Of a stretch of 64,000 bases of DNA, positions 7,767-17,430 are shown one piece after another. This stretch comes from Ectopseudomonas mendocina (GTDB taxonomy: Bacteria; Pseudomonadota; Gammaproteobacteria; Pseudomonadales; Pseudomonadaceae). The notes beneath the pieces were generated by a model. The model made no database searches, was not told the origin of the DNA, and saw only the letters and a program-made list of their open reading frames with translations. A program made the translations under genes and the position numbers. Numbering within the stretch: the first letter of the stretch is position 1; the number at the start of each line of letters is the position of its first letter. The DNA lies in assembly GCF_007049795.1 (NCBI RefSeq), contig NZ_SCFY01000008.1, forward strand, positions 124,001 through 188,000, written 5' to 3'.

Positions 7767-10700
7767 ATGTTTTGGACTACTAAGAAAGAATCATCGCGTA
7801 GCTCCCCAATCGCAGCATCCAAAACACCGCTAGCCATTTCCCTTGAGCCACGCATGCTGTTCGACGGAGCCGTGGCTGCCACCGTAGCCGAAACAACGGC
7901 CGCCCCTAGTGCAGATTCACCGTCTGGACATGATGCCAATGTCACCCCCGATAATCTGGCCGCAGCCCCGTCCTCGGCAACTTCGGATCAGCGTCAAGAG
8001 GTCGTGTTCATCGACGCCAGCGTCAAAGACAAGCAGCAATTACTCGATAGCCTGGTCGCCGGTACGGAAGTCGTAATCCTCGATGCGGATCGGGACGGCT
8101 TGGCGCAAATGGCCGAATACCTTGATGGTCGCTCCGGCATCGATGCAATCCACTTCATTTCCCACGGTGGCGAAGCCAGTCTGCAGGTCGGCTCGACCCG
8201 GCTCGGTCTGGACAATATGGCCAGCGCGCAAAGCCAGCTTTCTGCCATCGGCAGTAGCCTGGCGGAAAACGGTGACTTCCTGATTTACGGCTGCGACACC
8301 AGCAAGGGGGAGGACGGGGCCGTTTTCGTCGAGCAACTCGCCAACTTCACGGGCGCCGACATCGCGGCCTCCAACGACTGGACAGGCGATGCCAGCAAAG
8401 GCGGCGACTGGGTGCTGGAAACCAGCACTGGGGCCATCGAAGCCGCCAGCCTGTTTGCCGATGCGAATTACAGCCATGTGCTCAATACGCTGAATGCCGG
8501 TGATATGGTCGTTCTGGGCTGGAACTCTCTGAACGATACGATCACCTTCGCCACGCTGGTCGATATCCCTGCCGGCACCGTCCTTAAAATCACCGACTGG
8601 GGCTGGAATGCTGCGAGCAACGCATTTACAGGCACTTCCACTGGCGACGGGCTGATCACCTGGACAACGAGCGGCACCATCAATGCCGGCACGGTACTCA
8701 ATCTATACCTCGGTGGCTCGGATGATTTCACGACGTTGACCAACGTAACGGCGAACACCGACCTCAGCGCCGACATAGCGATAACTGGCTATACCGTTCA
8801 AGACCCAATGCTTGCAACTGGCGATGGTGTCTTCATCTACCAGGACTCGGATTCCAACCCCTACTTCATTTTTGGCATGAACAATTCAGCCGGTGTCGTA
8901 GATGCAACCGGCTGGAATACCTCTATCGCGACGACACTTCGCGACTCGATGCTGCCCAGCGGCGCCGGCAGCCAGAACGCGCTGATCAACGGCACCAACG
9001 CCATAGGCCTGCCTGGCGGAGCCAGCCAGCAAGACAACGTGCAGTATAACGGCCCCACCTCTGCCGCCGACCGCGCGACCTGGCTGGCACGGATCACCAA
9101 CCAGTCCAACTGGAGCGGTAGCGGCAATACCGGCGACTCCAGCAGTGTCGGCGTCAGCCCTGGCAGCGTGATCAACCTTACCTCCAACAGTGCACCTGGC
9201 ATCGGTGCGCTCAACGGCGACAGCGTTGCCTGGGCCGGCGTGGGCAATACCGTGTACCTCGACCTGGACAGCAACGCCAGCCTGAGCGACGCCGAGTTGA
9301 GTGCACTCAATGGTGGCAATGGCAATTGGGCCGGGGCCAGCCTGGTGATCCAGCGCAACGGCACGGCGGTGAGCAGCGATGTGCTGGACTTCGATACCAG
9401 CGGCGCCCTGTTCACCGTCAGCAACGGCAACCTGCAAGCGAATGGACAGACCTTCGCCACCTTCACCAATACCGGCGGCGTGCTGACCATCACCTTCACC
9501 AGCAGCGCCACCAACGCCACCACGGCGTTGGTCAACGATGTGGCGCAGCGCATCACCTACCGCAGCGACACCCCAGCAGGTGACGCCACCATCAGCTTCA
9601 CCCTCAATGACGGCGCCGGTGGCAGCACCAGCGCCACTACCACGGTCGCCAGCGATTTCATTTACGTAACCAACAATACCGACACGGCCACCATCAACCT
9701 CAGCAATGGCGTCAGCTTCAGCGAGGCCGTGGCCATCGCCAAGAACGACAGCACCGGCAGCCAGACCATCGTCTTTGCCAGCAACCTGGCCGGCCAGACG
9801 CTCAACCTCAATACCGTATCGATCAACGAGAGCCTGACCTTCGACATGGATCAGGCCAGCGGCCTGGTCCTCACCGGCGGCACCATCACTCTGGGCGGTG
9901 GCACGACGCAGACCTTCACCCATGGAGCGGGTGATAGCGCCACCATTTCCAGCGTGATCGCTGGTAGCGGCGCGCTGAACAAAGCAGGTGCCGGTAACCT
10001 GACCCTATCCGGTACAGGCAATACCTTCTCTGGCGGCACCAACATTTCCGCAGGCACCCTGACAGCCAGCGGCAGCAGCGCCCTGGCCGACAACGCTAGC
10101 CTGAGCGTGTCGTCAGGTGCCACCTTGGCACTGTCAAGCAACGAGACCATCGGCAACCTCTCCGGCGCGGGCTCGATCAACCTCGGCAGCAGCAGCCTGA
10201 CGACGAACCAGACAGCGGACACCACTTTCTCCGGCAATATCAGCGGCACCGGCGGCCTGAATCTCAACCAGATCGGATCCGCCACCTACTCGACGACTCT
10301 CTCCGGTACCAACACCTACACCGGCAATACCATCTTGCTGAACTATGGCTGGCTCAAGCTCAATGGCGATGCCTCCTTCTCCGATAACGGCGCCGTGCGA
10401 GTCAACGACAACAGCATCCTGACGCTGCTCTCGAACCAGACCATCGGCAGCCTGGCGAGCAACAACATCAACGCCAGCATCCAGCTAGGCAGCTATACCC
10501 TGTCGGCCGGAGGGGACAATACGTCGACCTCGGTCAGTGGCACGGTGTCTGGCACTGGCTCACTGATCAAACAGGGCAGCGGCACCCTGACCCTGGACGG
10601 CAGCAACACCTACAGTGGCACCACCACCGTCTCTGCTGGAACCCTGTCGGTCGCCAGTGACGGCAATCTGGGCAGTGGCACCATCAACCTGGCGGGTGGA

Positions 10701-13700
10701 AGCGTGCTCGATGTGTCGGGCAGCACCACCCTCGACAACGCCATCGTCCTGACCGGCAACAGCAGCATCGGCAGCAGCAGCGCCGTCGCAATCAGCGGTG
10801 CCATCAGCGGCGCCTATGACCTGTCGAAAACCGGCGCTGGCATCCTGACCCTGTCAGGCAACAACAGCTACGGCGCCACCTTTGTAAACGCAGGCACACT
10901 GTCGATCGCAAACGACGGCAACCTGGGATCGGGGGCGGTGAACCTGGCCGCAGGGACGACACTCGCGCTAACGGGCGCCAGCATCATCGACAACGCCATC
11001 GTTCTCGGCGGTGACGCCACCGTCACTGCATCGGCCAACGCTACGCTTTCCGGCGTGGTCAGCGGTGCCTACGCACTGACCAAGGCAGGCGCCGCGACAC
11101 TGATACTGGATGGCAGCAACACCTACGGCGCGACGACTGTCAGTGCCGGCACCCTGAGCGTCGCCAGCGACAGCAATCTCGGCAGCGGAACACTGACTCT
11201 GGCTGCCGGCTCAACCTTGGCTGTGACCAGCGCTACCACCCTCGACAACGCCATCGCCCTCAGTGGCGCTGCCACCGTAAATACCAGCGCCGACACCACC
11301 CTGTCAGGTGTGATCGGCGGCAGCAATAACCTGACCAAGACCGGTGCTGCAACCCTGACCCTGAGCGGCAGCAACACCTACAGTGGCAGCACAAGCCTCA
11401 GCGCTGGCACCCTGAGCGTCGCCAGCGACGCCAACCTCGGCGCCGGCAGCCTCAACCTGGCCAACGGCACCACCTTGCAGATCACCGGCAGCACCACCAT
11501 CGACAATGCCCTGGTCTTGACCGGTATGGCCACTGTCAATGCCGGCGCTGCCTCTACCCTGGCCGGCACCATCAGTGGCTCGGGCAGCCTGACCAAGACG
11601 GGCGCCAGCAACCTGACCTTGTCGGGCAGCAACACCAACACGGGTACGACCAGCGTGTCTGCCGGCACCTTGGTCGTGGACGGCAGTACCAATAGCGCCA
11701 CCACGGTGGCCAATGGCGCCACCCTGGCCGGCGGCGGCACCCTGGGTGGCGACGTTATCGTGCAGAACGGCGGCACCCTCTCCCCGGGCAACGGCGGTGC
11801 CGGCACCCTGTCCGTGAATGGCAATCTGACCCTGGATGCAGGCAGCACCCTGGCACTGGATATCAATGGCACCAGCGCTGGCAGCGGCTACGACCAGATC
11901 GTGGTCAATGGCGCCGTCGACGTTTCCGGCGCGACCCTGACGGTCAACCATGGTTATGCCGCCGGCAATGGCGAGATCTACAAGGTCATCCTCAATGACG
12001 CCGCCGATGCCATCACCGGTACCTTCAGTGGCCTCAGCGAGGGCAGCACCTTCAACGCAGCGGGCAATGGCACCCAATTGACCACCAGCTATACCGGCGA
12101 CACTGGCAATGACCTGACCCTGACCGCCCCCACCGCCCCGATGGTCAGCAGTGTCTCGTCCAGCACGGCCAACGGCACCTACAAGATCGGCGACACCATC
12201 ACTATCAACGTGCAGTTCGACAGCGTGGTCAATGTCACCGGCACCCCGACCCTGATTCTGGAAACCGGCAGCACAGACCGCGCACTCGACTACGTTTCGG
12301 GCTCCGGCAGCGATACGCTGAGCTTCAGCTATACCGTACAGGCAGGCGACATCTCGGCCGACCTCGATTACGCCTCCACCTCGGCCCTCAGCCTCAACGG
12401 CGGCACCATTCAGGACGGCACCAGCCAGTCGGCCAACCTCACCCTGCCGACCCCCGGCGCCGCCGGCTCCCTGGGCGCCAACAAGGCGCTGGTGGTCGAT
12501 GGCGTGCGCCCGACCGCCACCAGCATCACCCTAAGCGACACGGCCCTGCAGATCGGCGAGACGGCGACCGTCACCGTGACGTTCAACGAGGCGGTGAGCG
12601 GTTTGAGCACGGCGGACTTCAGCGTCGCCAACGGCGCCCTGAGCAACCTCACCAGCAGCGACGGCGGGATCACCTGGACCGCCACATTCACCCCCTTCAG
12701 CAACGTCAGCGATGCCTCCAATCTAATCACCCTGAACAACACCGGCTACGCCGATGCGGCCGGCAACACCGGCTCCGGCAGCACCAATTCCAACAACTAC
12801 GCCATCGACACCCTGCGCCCGACCGCCAGCATCGTAGTGGCCGATACGGCTCTGCGGATCGGCGAGACGGCGACCGTCACCGTGACGTTCAACGAGGCGG
12901 TGAGCGGTTTGACCGCGGCGGACTTCAGCGTGGCCAATGGCGGTCTGAGCAACCTCGCCAGCAGCGACGGCGGCATCACCTGGACCGCCACCCTGACCCC
13001 CAATGCCAACGTCACCGACGCCAGCAACCTCATCACCCTGGACAACACCGGCTACACCGATGCGGCCGGCAACACCGGCTCCGGCAGCACCGACTCGAAC
13101 AGCTACAGCATCGATACCCAGCGCCCGAGCGCCACCCTGGTGGTGGCCGACAGCACGCTCAAGGCCGGCCAGAGCACCACCGTCACCATCACCTTCAGCG
13201 AAGCGGTGAGCGGCCTGACCACGGCGGACTTCAGCGTGGCCAACGGCGCGCTGAGCGACCTCGCCAGCGGCGACGGCGGGATCACCTGGACCGCCACCCT
13301 GACCCCCAATGCCAACGTCACCGACGCCAGCAACCTCATCACCCTGGACAACACCGGCTACACCGACGCAGCTGACAACACCGGCTCCGGCAGCACCGAC
13401 TCCAACAACTACGCCATCGACAGCAAGGCTCCGGCCGTCACCAGCGTCGGCGTGCCCGCCAACGGCACCTACCTGGCCGGCGACCACCTCGACTTCGCGG
13501 TGAACTTCGACGAGGCCGTGACCGTCGACACCAGCGGCGGCACGCCGCGCCTGGCCATCACCCTGGACACCGGCGGCACCGTCTACGCCAGCTATGTGTC
13601 GGGCTCCGGGACCAGCGCCCTGGTATTCCGCCTGACGGTGGTGGATGGGCAAATGGACAGCAACGGCATCAGCCTGGGCAGTAGTATCGATGCCAATGGC

Positions 13701-15881
13701 GGCACCTTGCGCGACGTCGCGGGGAATGACACTACGACCACCTTGAACTCGGTGGGCAGCACGACCGGGGTACTGGTCGATGCCGTCGCACCGGAGGTCA
13801 GCGCCATCAGCCTGGACGGCGCCTCCCCGACCAACGCCTCCAGCGTCACGTTTACCGTGACCTTCAGCGAAGACGTCAGCGGTGTGGATATCAATGACTT
13901 CAGCCTGATAACCAGCGGCAGCGTCAACGCGACTTTGCAATCGCTGGTACAGATCGACCCACGCACCTATCAGGTGACGGTCGACGCCATCACCGGGCTC
14001 GGCAGTCTGGGGTTGAACCTCAATGCCAACGGTACCGGTATCGTCGATGCAGCCAGCAATGCCATCACAGGAGGGTTTACCGACGGCCCGACCTATGCCA
14101 TCGACACGAATGCTCCCACAGCGCCGGTCGTCACATCACCAGCCCTGACCAATGCACCGACACCGATGCTGAGCGGCACGGCGGAAGCCGGCAGCACCGT
14201 CACCGTGACCATCGGCGGCGCTACCTACACCAGCGTCGCCAGCGGCGGCGCCTGGAGCCTCGACCTGGCCACCGCCACACCAGCGGCCGGCAGCCTGGCA
14301 CTGAATACCAACGGCGCCAACCCCGTCTCCATCACGGCCACCGATGCCGCCGGCAACGTCTCGTCGGCCGGCAGCCAGACTCTGGTCATCGACACCACTG
14401 CCCCGACAACGCCGGCTGTCACCTCACCGGCCCTGACCAATGCACTGGCACCAGTGCTGAGCGGCACGGCGGAAGCCGACAGCACCGTCACCGTGACCAT
14501 CGGCGGCGCTACCTACACCATCGTCGCCAGCGGCGGCGCCTGGAGCCTCGACCTGGCCACCGCCACACCAGCGGCCGGCAGCCTGGCCCTGAATACCAAT
14601 GGTGCCAATCACGTCTCCGTCACGGCCACCGATGCCGCCGGCAACGTCTCGTCGGCCGGTAGCCAGACCCTGATCATCGATACCCAAGCCCCTACCATCG
14701 GTAGCGTCACGGTACCGGTCGGCGTTCACTACAACGCTGGGGACACCCTGACCTTCGTGGTCAACGCCAGCGAGGCGGTACTGGTCAACGGTACGCCACG
14801 CCTGGCTCTGGACGTAGGCGGTGTCACGGTATTCGCCGACTATGTCGCGGGCTCGAGCACCAGCACCCTGGTATTCCAATACAGCGTCCAGGCAGGCCTG
14901 AACGATGCCGACGGCATTACCGTCGTCGGCCTGGTCGACAATGGTGGCAGCATACAAGACGCTGCGGGCAACGTAATGGATCCGACCCTGAACAACGTCG
15001 GCGATACCAGCGGCGTGATCATCGACACCACGGCGCCTAGCGTTAGCGCAATCGTCACTTTGGATCCATCACCCACCAACGCCGGCAGCGTGCGCTATAG
15101 CGTCGTTTTCAGCGAGAACGTGAGTGGCGTCGACCTGGCTGATTTCAGCCTGGTAACGACCGGCAACGTCGCCGCTAGCCTTGGCAGCCTGGTGCAGATA
15201 GACAGCCGCACTTACCAGGTAACCATCAACGGCATTACTGGAAGTGGAACCCTGGCACTCGCACTGAATGCCAGTGGTACGGCCATTGTCGATGCCGCTG
15301 GCAACGAGCTGGCCACCGGCCTGGTAGGATCGGCTTACAGCCTTGGGCAAAACGAGGGCGACCCGGAGTTCCGCGCCAATCCGCCAAGCCACAACGTCGA
15401 TATCCCCAGTCCGCCACTGCAGCCCACGCTGCCAAGCCTGCCTCCACCCCCGACCACTTCGCCCCTGCTGCCGCCACCGCTATTCGAGGTACCGACCTTG
15501 GGCAGTGGTATTCCAACCCTGGGCAACATCTTCATCACCCAGAACCCGTTGGCGCCCAGCTATATCGCCCAGGTCTTCGCCAGTTCCAGCGATTCCGGTG
15601 GTAATGGTTCGGGTATCGGCTTCCTCGGCTTTGGCGGTGGCGATGGTGGCGTGTTCGGTAGCAGCAGTCTCTCCGGCATCTTCGGCAAGGAGGTGCGGCA
15701 AGAGGGTGAACAACTGGAAGTGTTCGACGGCAAGAAATGGGGAGCAGGCAACGGTGGCGGCCTATTCGGCGCACCGACACTCGGTCAACAGTTGCATGAC
15801 CTTCATGAGACCGAACAGCGCCAGCACCGCGAGCTGGCCCTGGCGCTGCAACAAATAGCGGCGGCACAACCGCCAGCCTGA
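7767..15881 (+). CDS. Giant surface adhesin: LEPR-type motif, DUF4347, PATR and Ig-like repeats
   Basis: 2704 residues with no classical signal peptide. In order: a charged leader with LEPRMLFDGA at residues 26-35; a DUF4347 domain (about 77-240, with HFISHGGEASLQVGS and YGCDTSKGEDG); a lamin-tail-like beta domain (about 245-400); a cadherin-like domain (about 475-630); autotransporter-associated beta-strand (PATR) repeats (about 740-1310); Ig-like repeats (about 1450-2500), three of about 102 residues in tandem, then two of 96; a Pro-rich stretch (about 2540-2580); and a Gly-rich C-terminus ending LQQIAAAQPPA. There are no RTX nonapeptides, no autotransporter barrel and no LPxTG. The motif and DUF4347 are known at the N-terminus of very large surface proteins. 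I infer an exported adhesin carried by the flanking adaptor, M50 and TolC genes. GGGAG lies before the ATG. Confidence 0.9.
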   Translation: MFWTTKKESSRSSPIAASKTPLAISLEPRMLFDGAVAATVAETTAAPSADSPSGHDANVTPDNLAAAPSSATSDQRQEVVFIDASVKDKQQLLDSLVAGTEVVILDADRDGLAQMAEYLDGRSGIDAIHFISHGGEASLQVGSTRLGLDNMASAQSQLSAIGSSLAENGDFLIYGCDTSKGEDGAVFVEQLANFTGADIAASNDWTGDASKGGDWVLETSTGAIEAASLFADANYSHVLNTLNAGDMVVLGWNSLNDTITFATLVDIPAGTVLKITDWGWNAASNAFTGTSTGDGLITWTTSGTINAGTVLNLYLGGSDDFTTLTNVTANTDLSADIAITGYTVQDPMLATGDGVFIYQDSDSNPYFIFGMNNSAGVVDATGWNTSIATTLRDSMLPSGAGSQNALINGTNAIGLPGGASQQDNVQYNGPTSAADRATWLARITNQSNWSGSGNTGDSSSVGVSPGSVINLTSNSAPGIGALNGDSVAWAGVGNTVYLDLDSNASLSDAELSALNGGNGNWAGASLVIQRNGTAVSSDVLDFDTSGALFTVSNGNLQANGQTFATFTNTGGVLTITFTSSATNATTALVNDVAQRITYRSDTPAGDATISFTLNDGAGGSTSATTTVASDFIYVTNNTDTATINLSNGVSFSEAVAIAKNDSTGSQTIVFASNLAGQTLNLNTVSINESLTFDMDQASGLVLTGGTITLGGGTTQTFTHGAGDSATISSVIAGSGALNKAGAGNLTLSGTGNTFSGGTNISAGTLTASGSSALADNASLSVSSGATLALSSNETIGNLSGAGSINLGSSSLTTNQTADTTFSGNISGTGGLNLNQIGSATYSTTLSGTNTYTGNTILLNYGWLKLNGDASFSDNGAVRVNDNSILTLLSNQTIGSLASNNINASIQLGSYTLSAGGDNTSTSVSGTVSGTGSLIKQGSGTLTLDGSNTYSGTTTVSAGTLSVASDGNLGSGTINLAGGSVLDVSGSTTLDNAIVLTGNSSIGSSSAVAISGAISGAYDLSKTGAGILTLSGNNSYGATFVNAGTLSIANDGNLGSGAVNLAAGTTLALTGASIIDNAIVLGGDATVTASANATLSGVVSGAYALTKAGAATLILDGSNTYGATTVSAGTLSVASDSNLGSGTLTLAAGSTLAVTSATTLDNAIALSGAATVNTSADTTLSGVIGGSNNLTKTGAATLTLSGSNTYSGSTSLSAGTLSVASDANLGAGSLNLANGTTLQITGSTTIDNALVLTGMATVNAGAASTLAGTISGSGSLTKTGASNLTLSGSNTNTGTTSVSAGTLVVDGSTNSATTVANGATLAGGGTLGGDVIVQNGGTLSPGNGGAGTLSVNGNLTLDAGSTLALDINGTSAGSGYDQIVVNGAVDVSGATLTVNHGYAAGNGEIYKVILNDAADAITGTFSGLSEGSTFNAAGNGTQLTTSYTGDTGNDLTLTAPTAPMVSSVSSSTANGTYKIGDTITINVQFDSVVNVTGTPTLILETGSTDRALDYVSGSGSDTLSFSYTVQAGDISADLDYASTSALSLNGGTIQDGTSQSANLTLPTPGAAGSLGANKALVVDGVRPTATSITLSDTALQIGETATVTVTFNEAVSGLSTADFSVANGALSNLTSSDGGITWTATFTPFSNVSDASNLITLNNTGYADAAGNTGSGSTNSNNYAIDTLRPTASIVVADTALRIGETATVTVTFNEAVSGLTAADFSVANGGLSNLASSDGGITWTATLTPNANVTDASNLITLDNTGYTDAAGNTGSGSTDSNSYSIDTQRPSATLVVADSTLKAGQSTTVTITFSEAVSGLTTADFSVANGALSDLASGDGGITWTATLTPNANVTDASNLITLDNTGYTDAADNTGSGSTDSNNYAIDSKAPAVTSVGVPANGTYLAGDHLDFAVNFDEAVTVDTSGGTPRLAITLDTGGTVYASYVSGSGTSALVFRLTVVDGQMDSNGISLGSSIDANGGTLRDVAGNDTTTTLNSVGSTTGVLVDAVAPEVSAISLDGASPTNASSVTFTVTFSEDVSGVDINDFSLITSGSVNATLQSLVQIDPRTYQVTVDAITGLGSLGLNLNANGTGIVDAASNAITGGFTDGPTYAIDTNAPTAPVVTSPALTNAPTPMLSGTAEAGSTVTVTIGGATYTSVASGGAWSLDLATATPAAGSLALNTNGANPVSITATDAAGNVSSAGSQTLVIDTTAPTTPAVTSPALTNALAPVLSGTAEADSTVTVTIGGATYTIVASGGAWSLDLATATPAAGSLALNTNGANHVSVTATDAAGNVSSAGSQTLIIDTQAPTIGSVTVPVGVHYNAGDTLTFVVNASEAVLVNGTPRLALDVGGVTVFADYVAGSSTSTLVFQYSVQAGLNDADGITVVGLVDNGGSIQDAAGNVMDPTLNNVGDTSGVIIDTTAPSVSAIVTLDPSPTNAGSVRYSVVFSENVSGVDLADFSLVTTGNVAASLGSLVQIDSRTYQVTINGITGSGTLALALNASGTAIVDAAGNELATGLVGSAYSLGQNEGDPEFRANPPSHNVDIPSPPLQPTLPSLPPPPTTSPLLPPPLFEVPTLGSGIPTLGNIFITQNPLAPSYIAQVFASSSDSGGNGSGIGFLGFGGGDGGVFGSSSLSGIFGKEVRQEGEQLEVFDGKKWGAGNGGGLFGAPTLGQQLHDLHETEQRQHRELALALQQIAAAQPPA
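10575..11700 (+). repeat. PATR-type tandem repeats in the adhesin, 85-86 residue period
   Basis: Units begin at 10575, 10833, 11088, 11343 and 11601, a period of 255-258 bases. Each carries LTLSGSNTY-like, SAGTLSVASD-like and DNAIVL-like elements. Weaker copies lie upstream at about 9990 and 10270. The repeats build an extended beta-helix or stalk. Confidence 0.8.
12507..13430 (+). repeat. Three tandem Ig-like repeats, about 306-309 bases each
   Basis: Copies start at 12507, 12816 and 13122. Long DNA stretches are near-identical between copies, for example the segments encoding VTFNEAVSGL and LITLDNTGYTDAAGNTGSGS, which suggests recent duplication or gene conversion. Confidence 0.85.
14112..14687 (+). 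repeat. Two near-identical Ig-like repeats, 288 bases each
   Basis: The copies at 14112-14399 and 14400-14687 encode TSPALTNA...LSGTAEA.STVTVTIGGATYT and differ at only a small number of bases. The high DNA identity suggests recent duplication and a possible site of copy-number change. Confidence 0.85.
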
Positions 15882-15941
15882 GCCAACACATAACAACGAA
15901 GAACCAGTGAATCGGTGCCGTGACAAGGGGGCGGCCCAAGG

Positions 15942-17426
15942 ATGAAAAAGAGCCAAACACTATTTTCGGTCAGCCTGCTGACCCTGGCCATCAGTGGCTG
16001 TGCTGTCACCAGTCAACCCATCGACCGCAGCGTCAGTGAGCAACGCGCCCAGCAGGATCTGGCGGTCATGTTCAAGGACCAGGAGCCGCTCAGCGCTCCG
16101 CTGACCCTGCACGAGGCTATGGCCCGCGCAGTGAAGTACAACCTCGAGGCGCGCCTGAAGGTCATGGAAGAAGCCATGGCCCAGCGCCAGGTCGACCTGG
16201 CCACCTTCGACATGCTGCCGCGTATGGCGCTGTCCGCTGGCTATGCCGGACGCAACAATGTCAGCGCCTCCAGCAGCCAGAGCGTCAATACCGGCACCCA
16301 GTCGCTGGAACCTTCCACTTCGCAGGATCGCGACCGTGGCGTGGCCGACCTGACCATGGTGTGGAACGTACTGGACTTCGGTGTCAGCTACGTCAGCGCC
16401 AAGCAACAGGGCGACCAGCGTCTGATCGTGCAGGAGCGCCGGCGCAAGGTGGTGCATACCATCATCCAGGACGTGCGTTCTGCCTACTGGCGTGCCGTGG
16501 CGGCGGATCGTCTGCTGACCCAGATCGACAGCCTGATGGCGCGCGTCGCCCAGGCCCGCGACAACAGCCAGCGCCTGAGCGAACAGCGTATCGGCGATCC
16601 CATTCAGGCCCTGAGCTACCAGCGCGCGCTGATCGAAGCCACTCGTCAGCTGGAAGAGCAACGCCGCGCCCTGTCGCTGGCCAAGACCGAGCTGGCCACC
16701 CTGATCAACCTGCCACTGGGAACTCAGGTTGAGCTGGCACCCGACGACGGCTATCAAATTCCGGAACTGAAGGTAGCCCTCGATACGCTGGAACAGGAAG
16801 CCCTGGCCAGTCGCCCGGAGTTACGCGAACAGGACTATCAGGCGCGTATCAGCGCAGCCGAAACCCGCAAGGCCATGCTGCGCCTGCTACCGGGCCTGGA
16901 GTTTTCTGCCGGTGGCCATTACGACAGCAACTCGTTCCTGGTCAACCAGAGCTGGGCCGACTACGGGGTGAAGGTCACTTGGAACCTGTTCAACGTGCTC
17001 TCGGCACCGGCAGCCATCGATGTGGCCAAGGCCGGTCAGGAAGTCGCCGACGCGCGGCGCCAGGCCATGTCCATGGCCATTCTCGCCCAGTTGCACGTCG
17101 CCAACGCCAACTTCCGCGAAGCCCAGCGCCAGTTCCAGACTAGCCAGCAACTGGCCGGACTGGACGGGCAGATCGTCGAGCAGTTGCGCAATCGCTACCA
17201 GGCACAGGGCATTGGCGAACTGGAGTTGATCCAGGGCGAACTCAATACTCTGCAGGCAGACCTGCGCCGTGATCTGGCCTACGCCGAGCTGCGTAACAGC
17301 TACGGCCAGCTATTTGCCAGCGTCGGCCTTGACCCATTGCCGGAAAGTGTCGCCTCAGACAGTGTTGCCGATATCGCTGCGGCGCTCTCCAGCCGTGAGG
17401 CGCAGTGGCAGGCAGGTCAGCTCTAG
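15942..17426 (+). CDS. TolC-family outer membrane efflux lipoprotein
   Basis: 494 residues. The N-terminus is a lipoprotein signal with lipobox LAISGC (C20). The body has the two-fold TolC/OEP arrangement: long amphipathic helices (LHEAMARAVKYNLEARLKVMEEAM; LSEQRIGDPIQALSYQRALIEATRQLEEQRR) around short strands, then a second repeat from about residue 270 (ALASRPELREQDYQARISAAETRKAML...). It lies 60 bases after the adhesin stop and is probably in the same transcript. It is the natural outer-membrane exit for the exporter built by the upstream adaptor genes. Its stop is only 4 bases from the stop of the convergent cytochrome gene, with no terminator between. Confidence 0.9.
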   Translation: MKKSQTLFSVSLLTLAISGCAVTSQPIDRSVSEQRAQQDLAVMFKDQEPLSAPLTLHEAMARAVKYNLEARLKVMEEAMAQRQVDLATFDMLPRMALSAGYAGRNNVSASSSQSVNTGTQSLEPSTSQDRDRGVADLTMVWNVLDFGVSYVSAKQQGDQRLIVQERRRKVVHTIIQDVRSAYWRAVAADRLLTQIDSLMARVAQARDNSQRLSEQRIGDPIQALSYQRALIEATRQLEEQRRALSLAKTELATLINLPLGTQVELAPDDGYQIPELKVALDTLEQEALASRPELREQDYQARISAAETRKAMLRLLPGLEFSAGGHYDSNSFLVNQSWADYGVKVTWNLFNVLSAPAAIDVAKAGQEVADARRQAMSMAILAQLHVANANFREAQRQFQTSQQLAGLDGQIVEQLRNRYQAQGIGELELIQGELNTLQADLRRDLAYAELRNSYGQLFASVGLDPLPESVASDSVADIAAALSSREAQWQAGQL

Positions 17427-17430
17427 TCTG

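Noticed and set aside
8886..13940. Long minus-strand open frames opposite the adhesin (for example 8886-9923 and 12723-13940).
   Set aside because: They mirror the repeats of the adhesin, have Gly/Val/Asp-rich shadow composition, no ribosome-binding sites and no recognisable domains.
10575..14687. Repeated units as a possible CRISPR array.
   Set aside because: The units are 255-309 bases long, in frame, and encode PATR and Ig-like protein repeats.
7767..15881. The adhesin as an RTX or LapA-type type I substrate.
   Set aside because: No GGxGxD nonapeptide repeats are present, no LapG-type TAAG/PAAG cleavage site is seen in the N-terminal region, and no ABC transporter lies in the operon.
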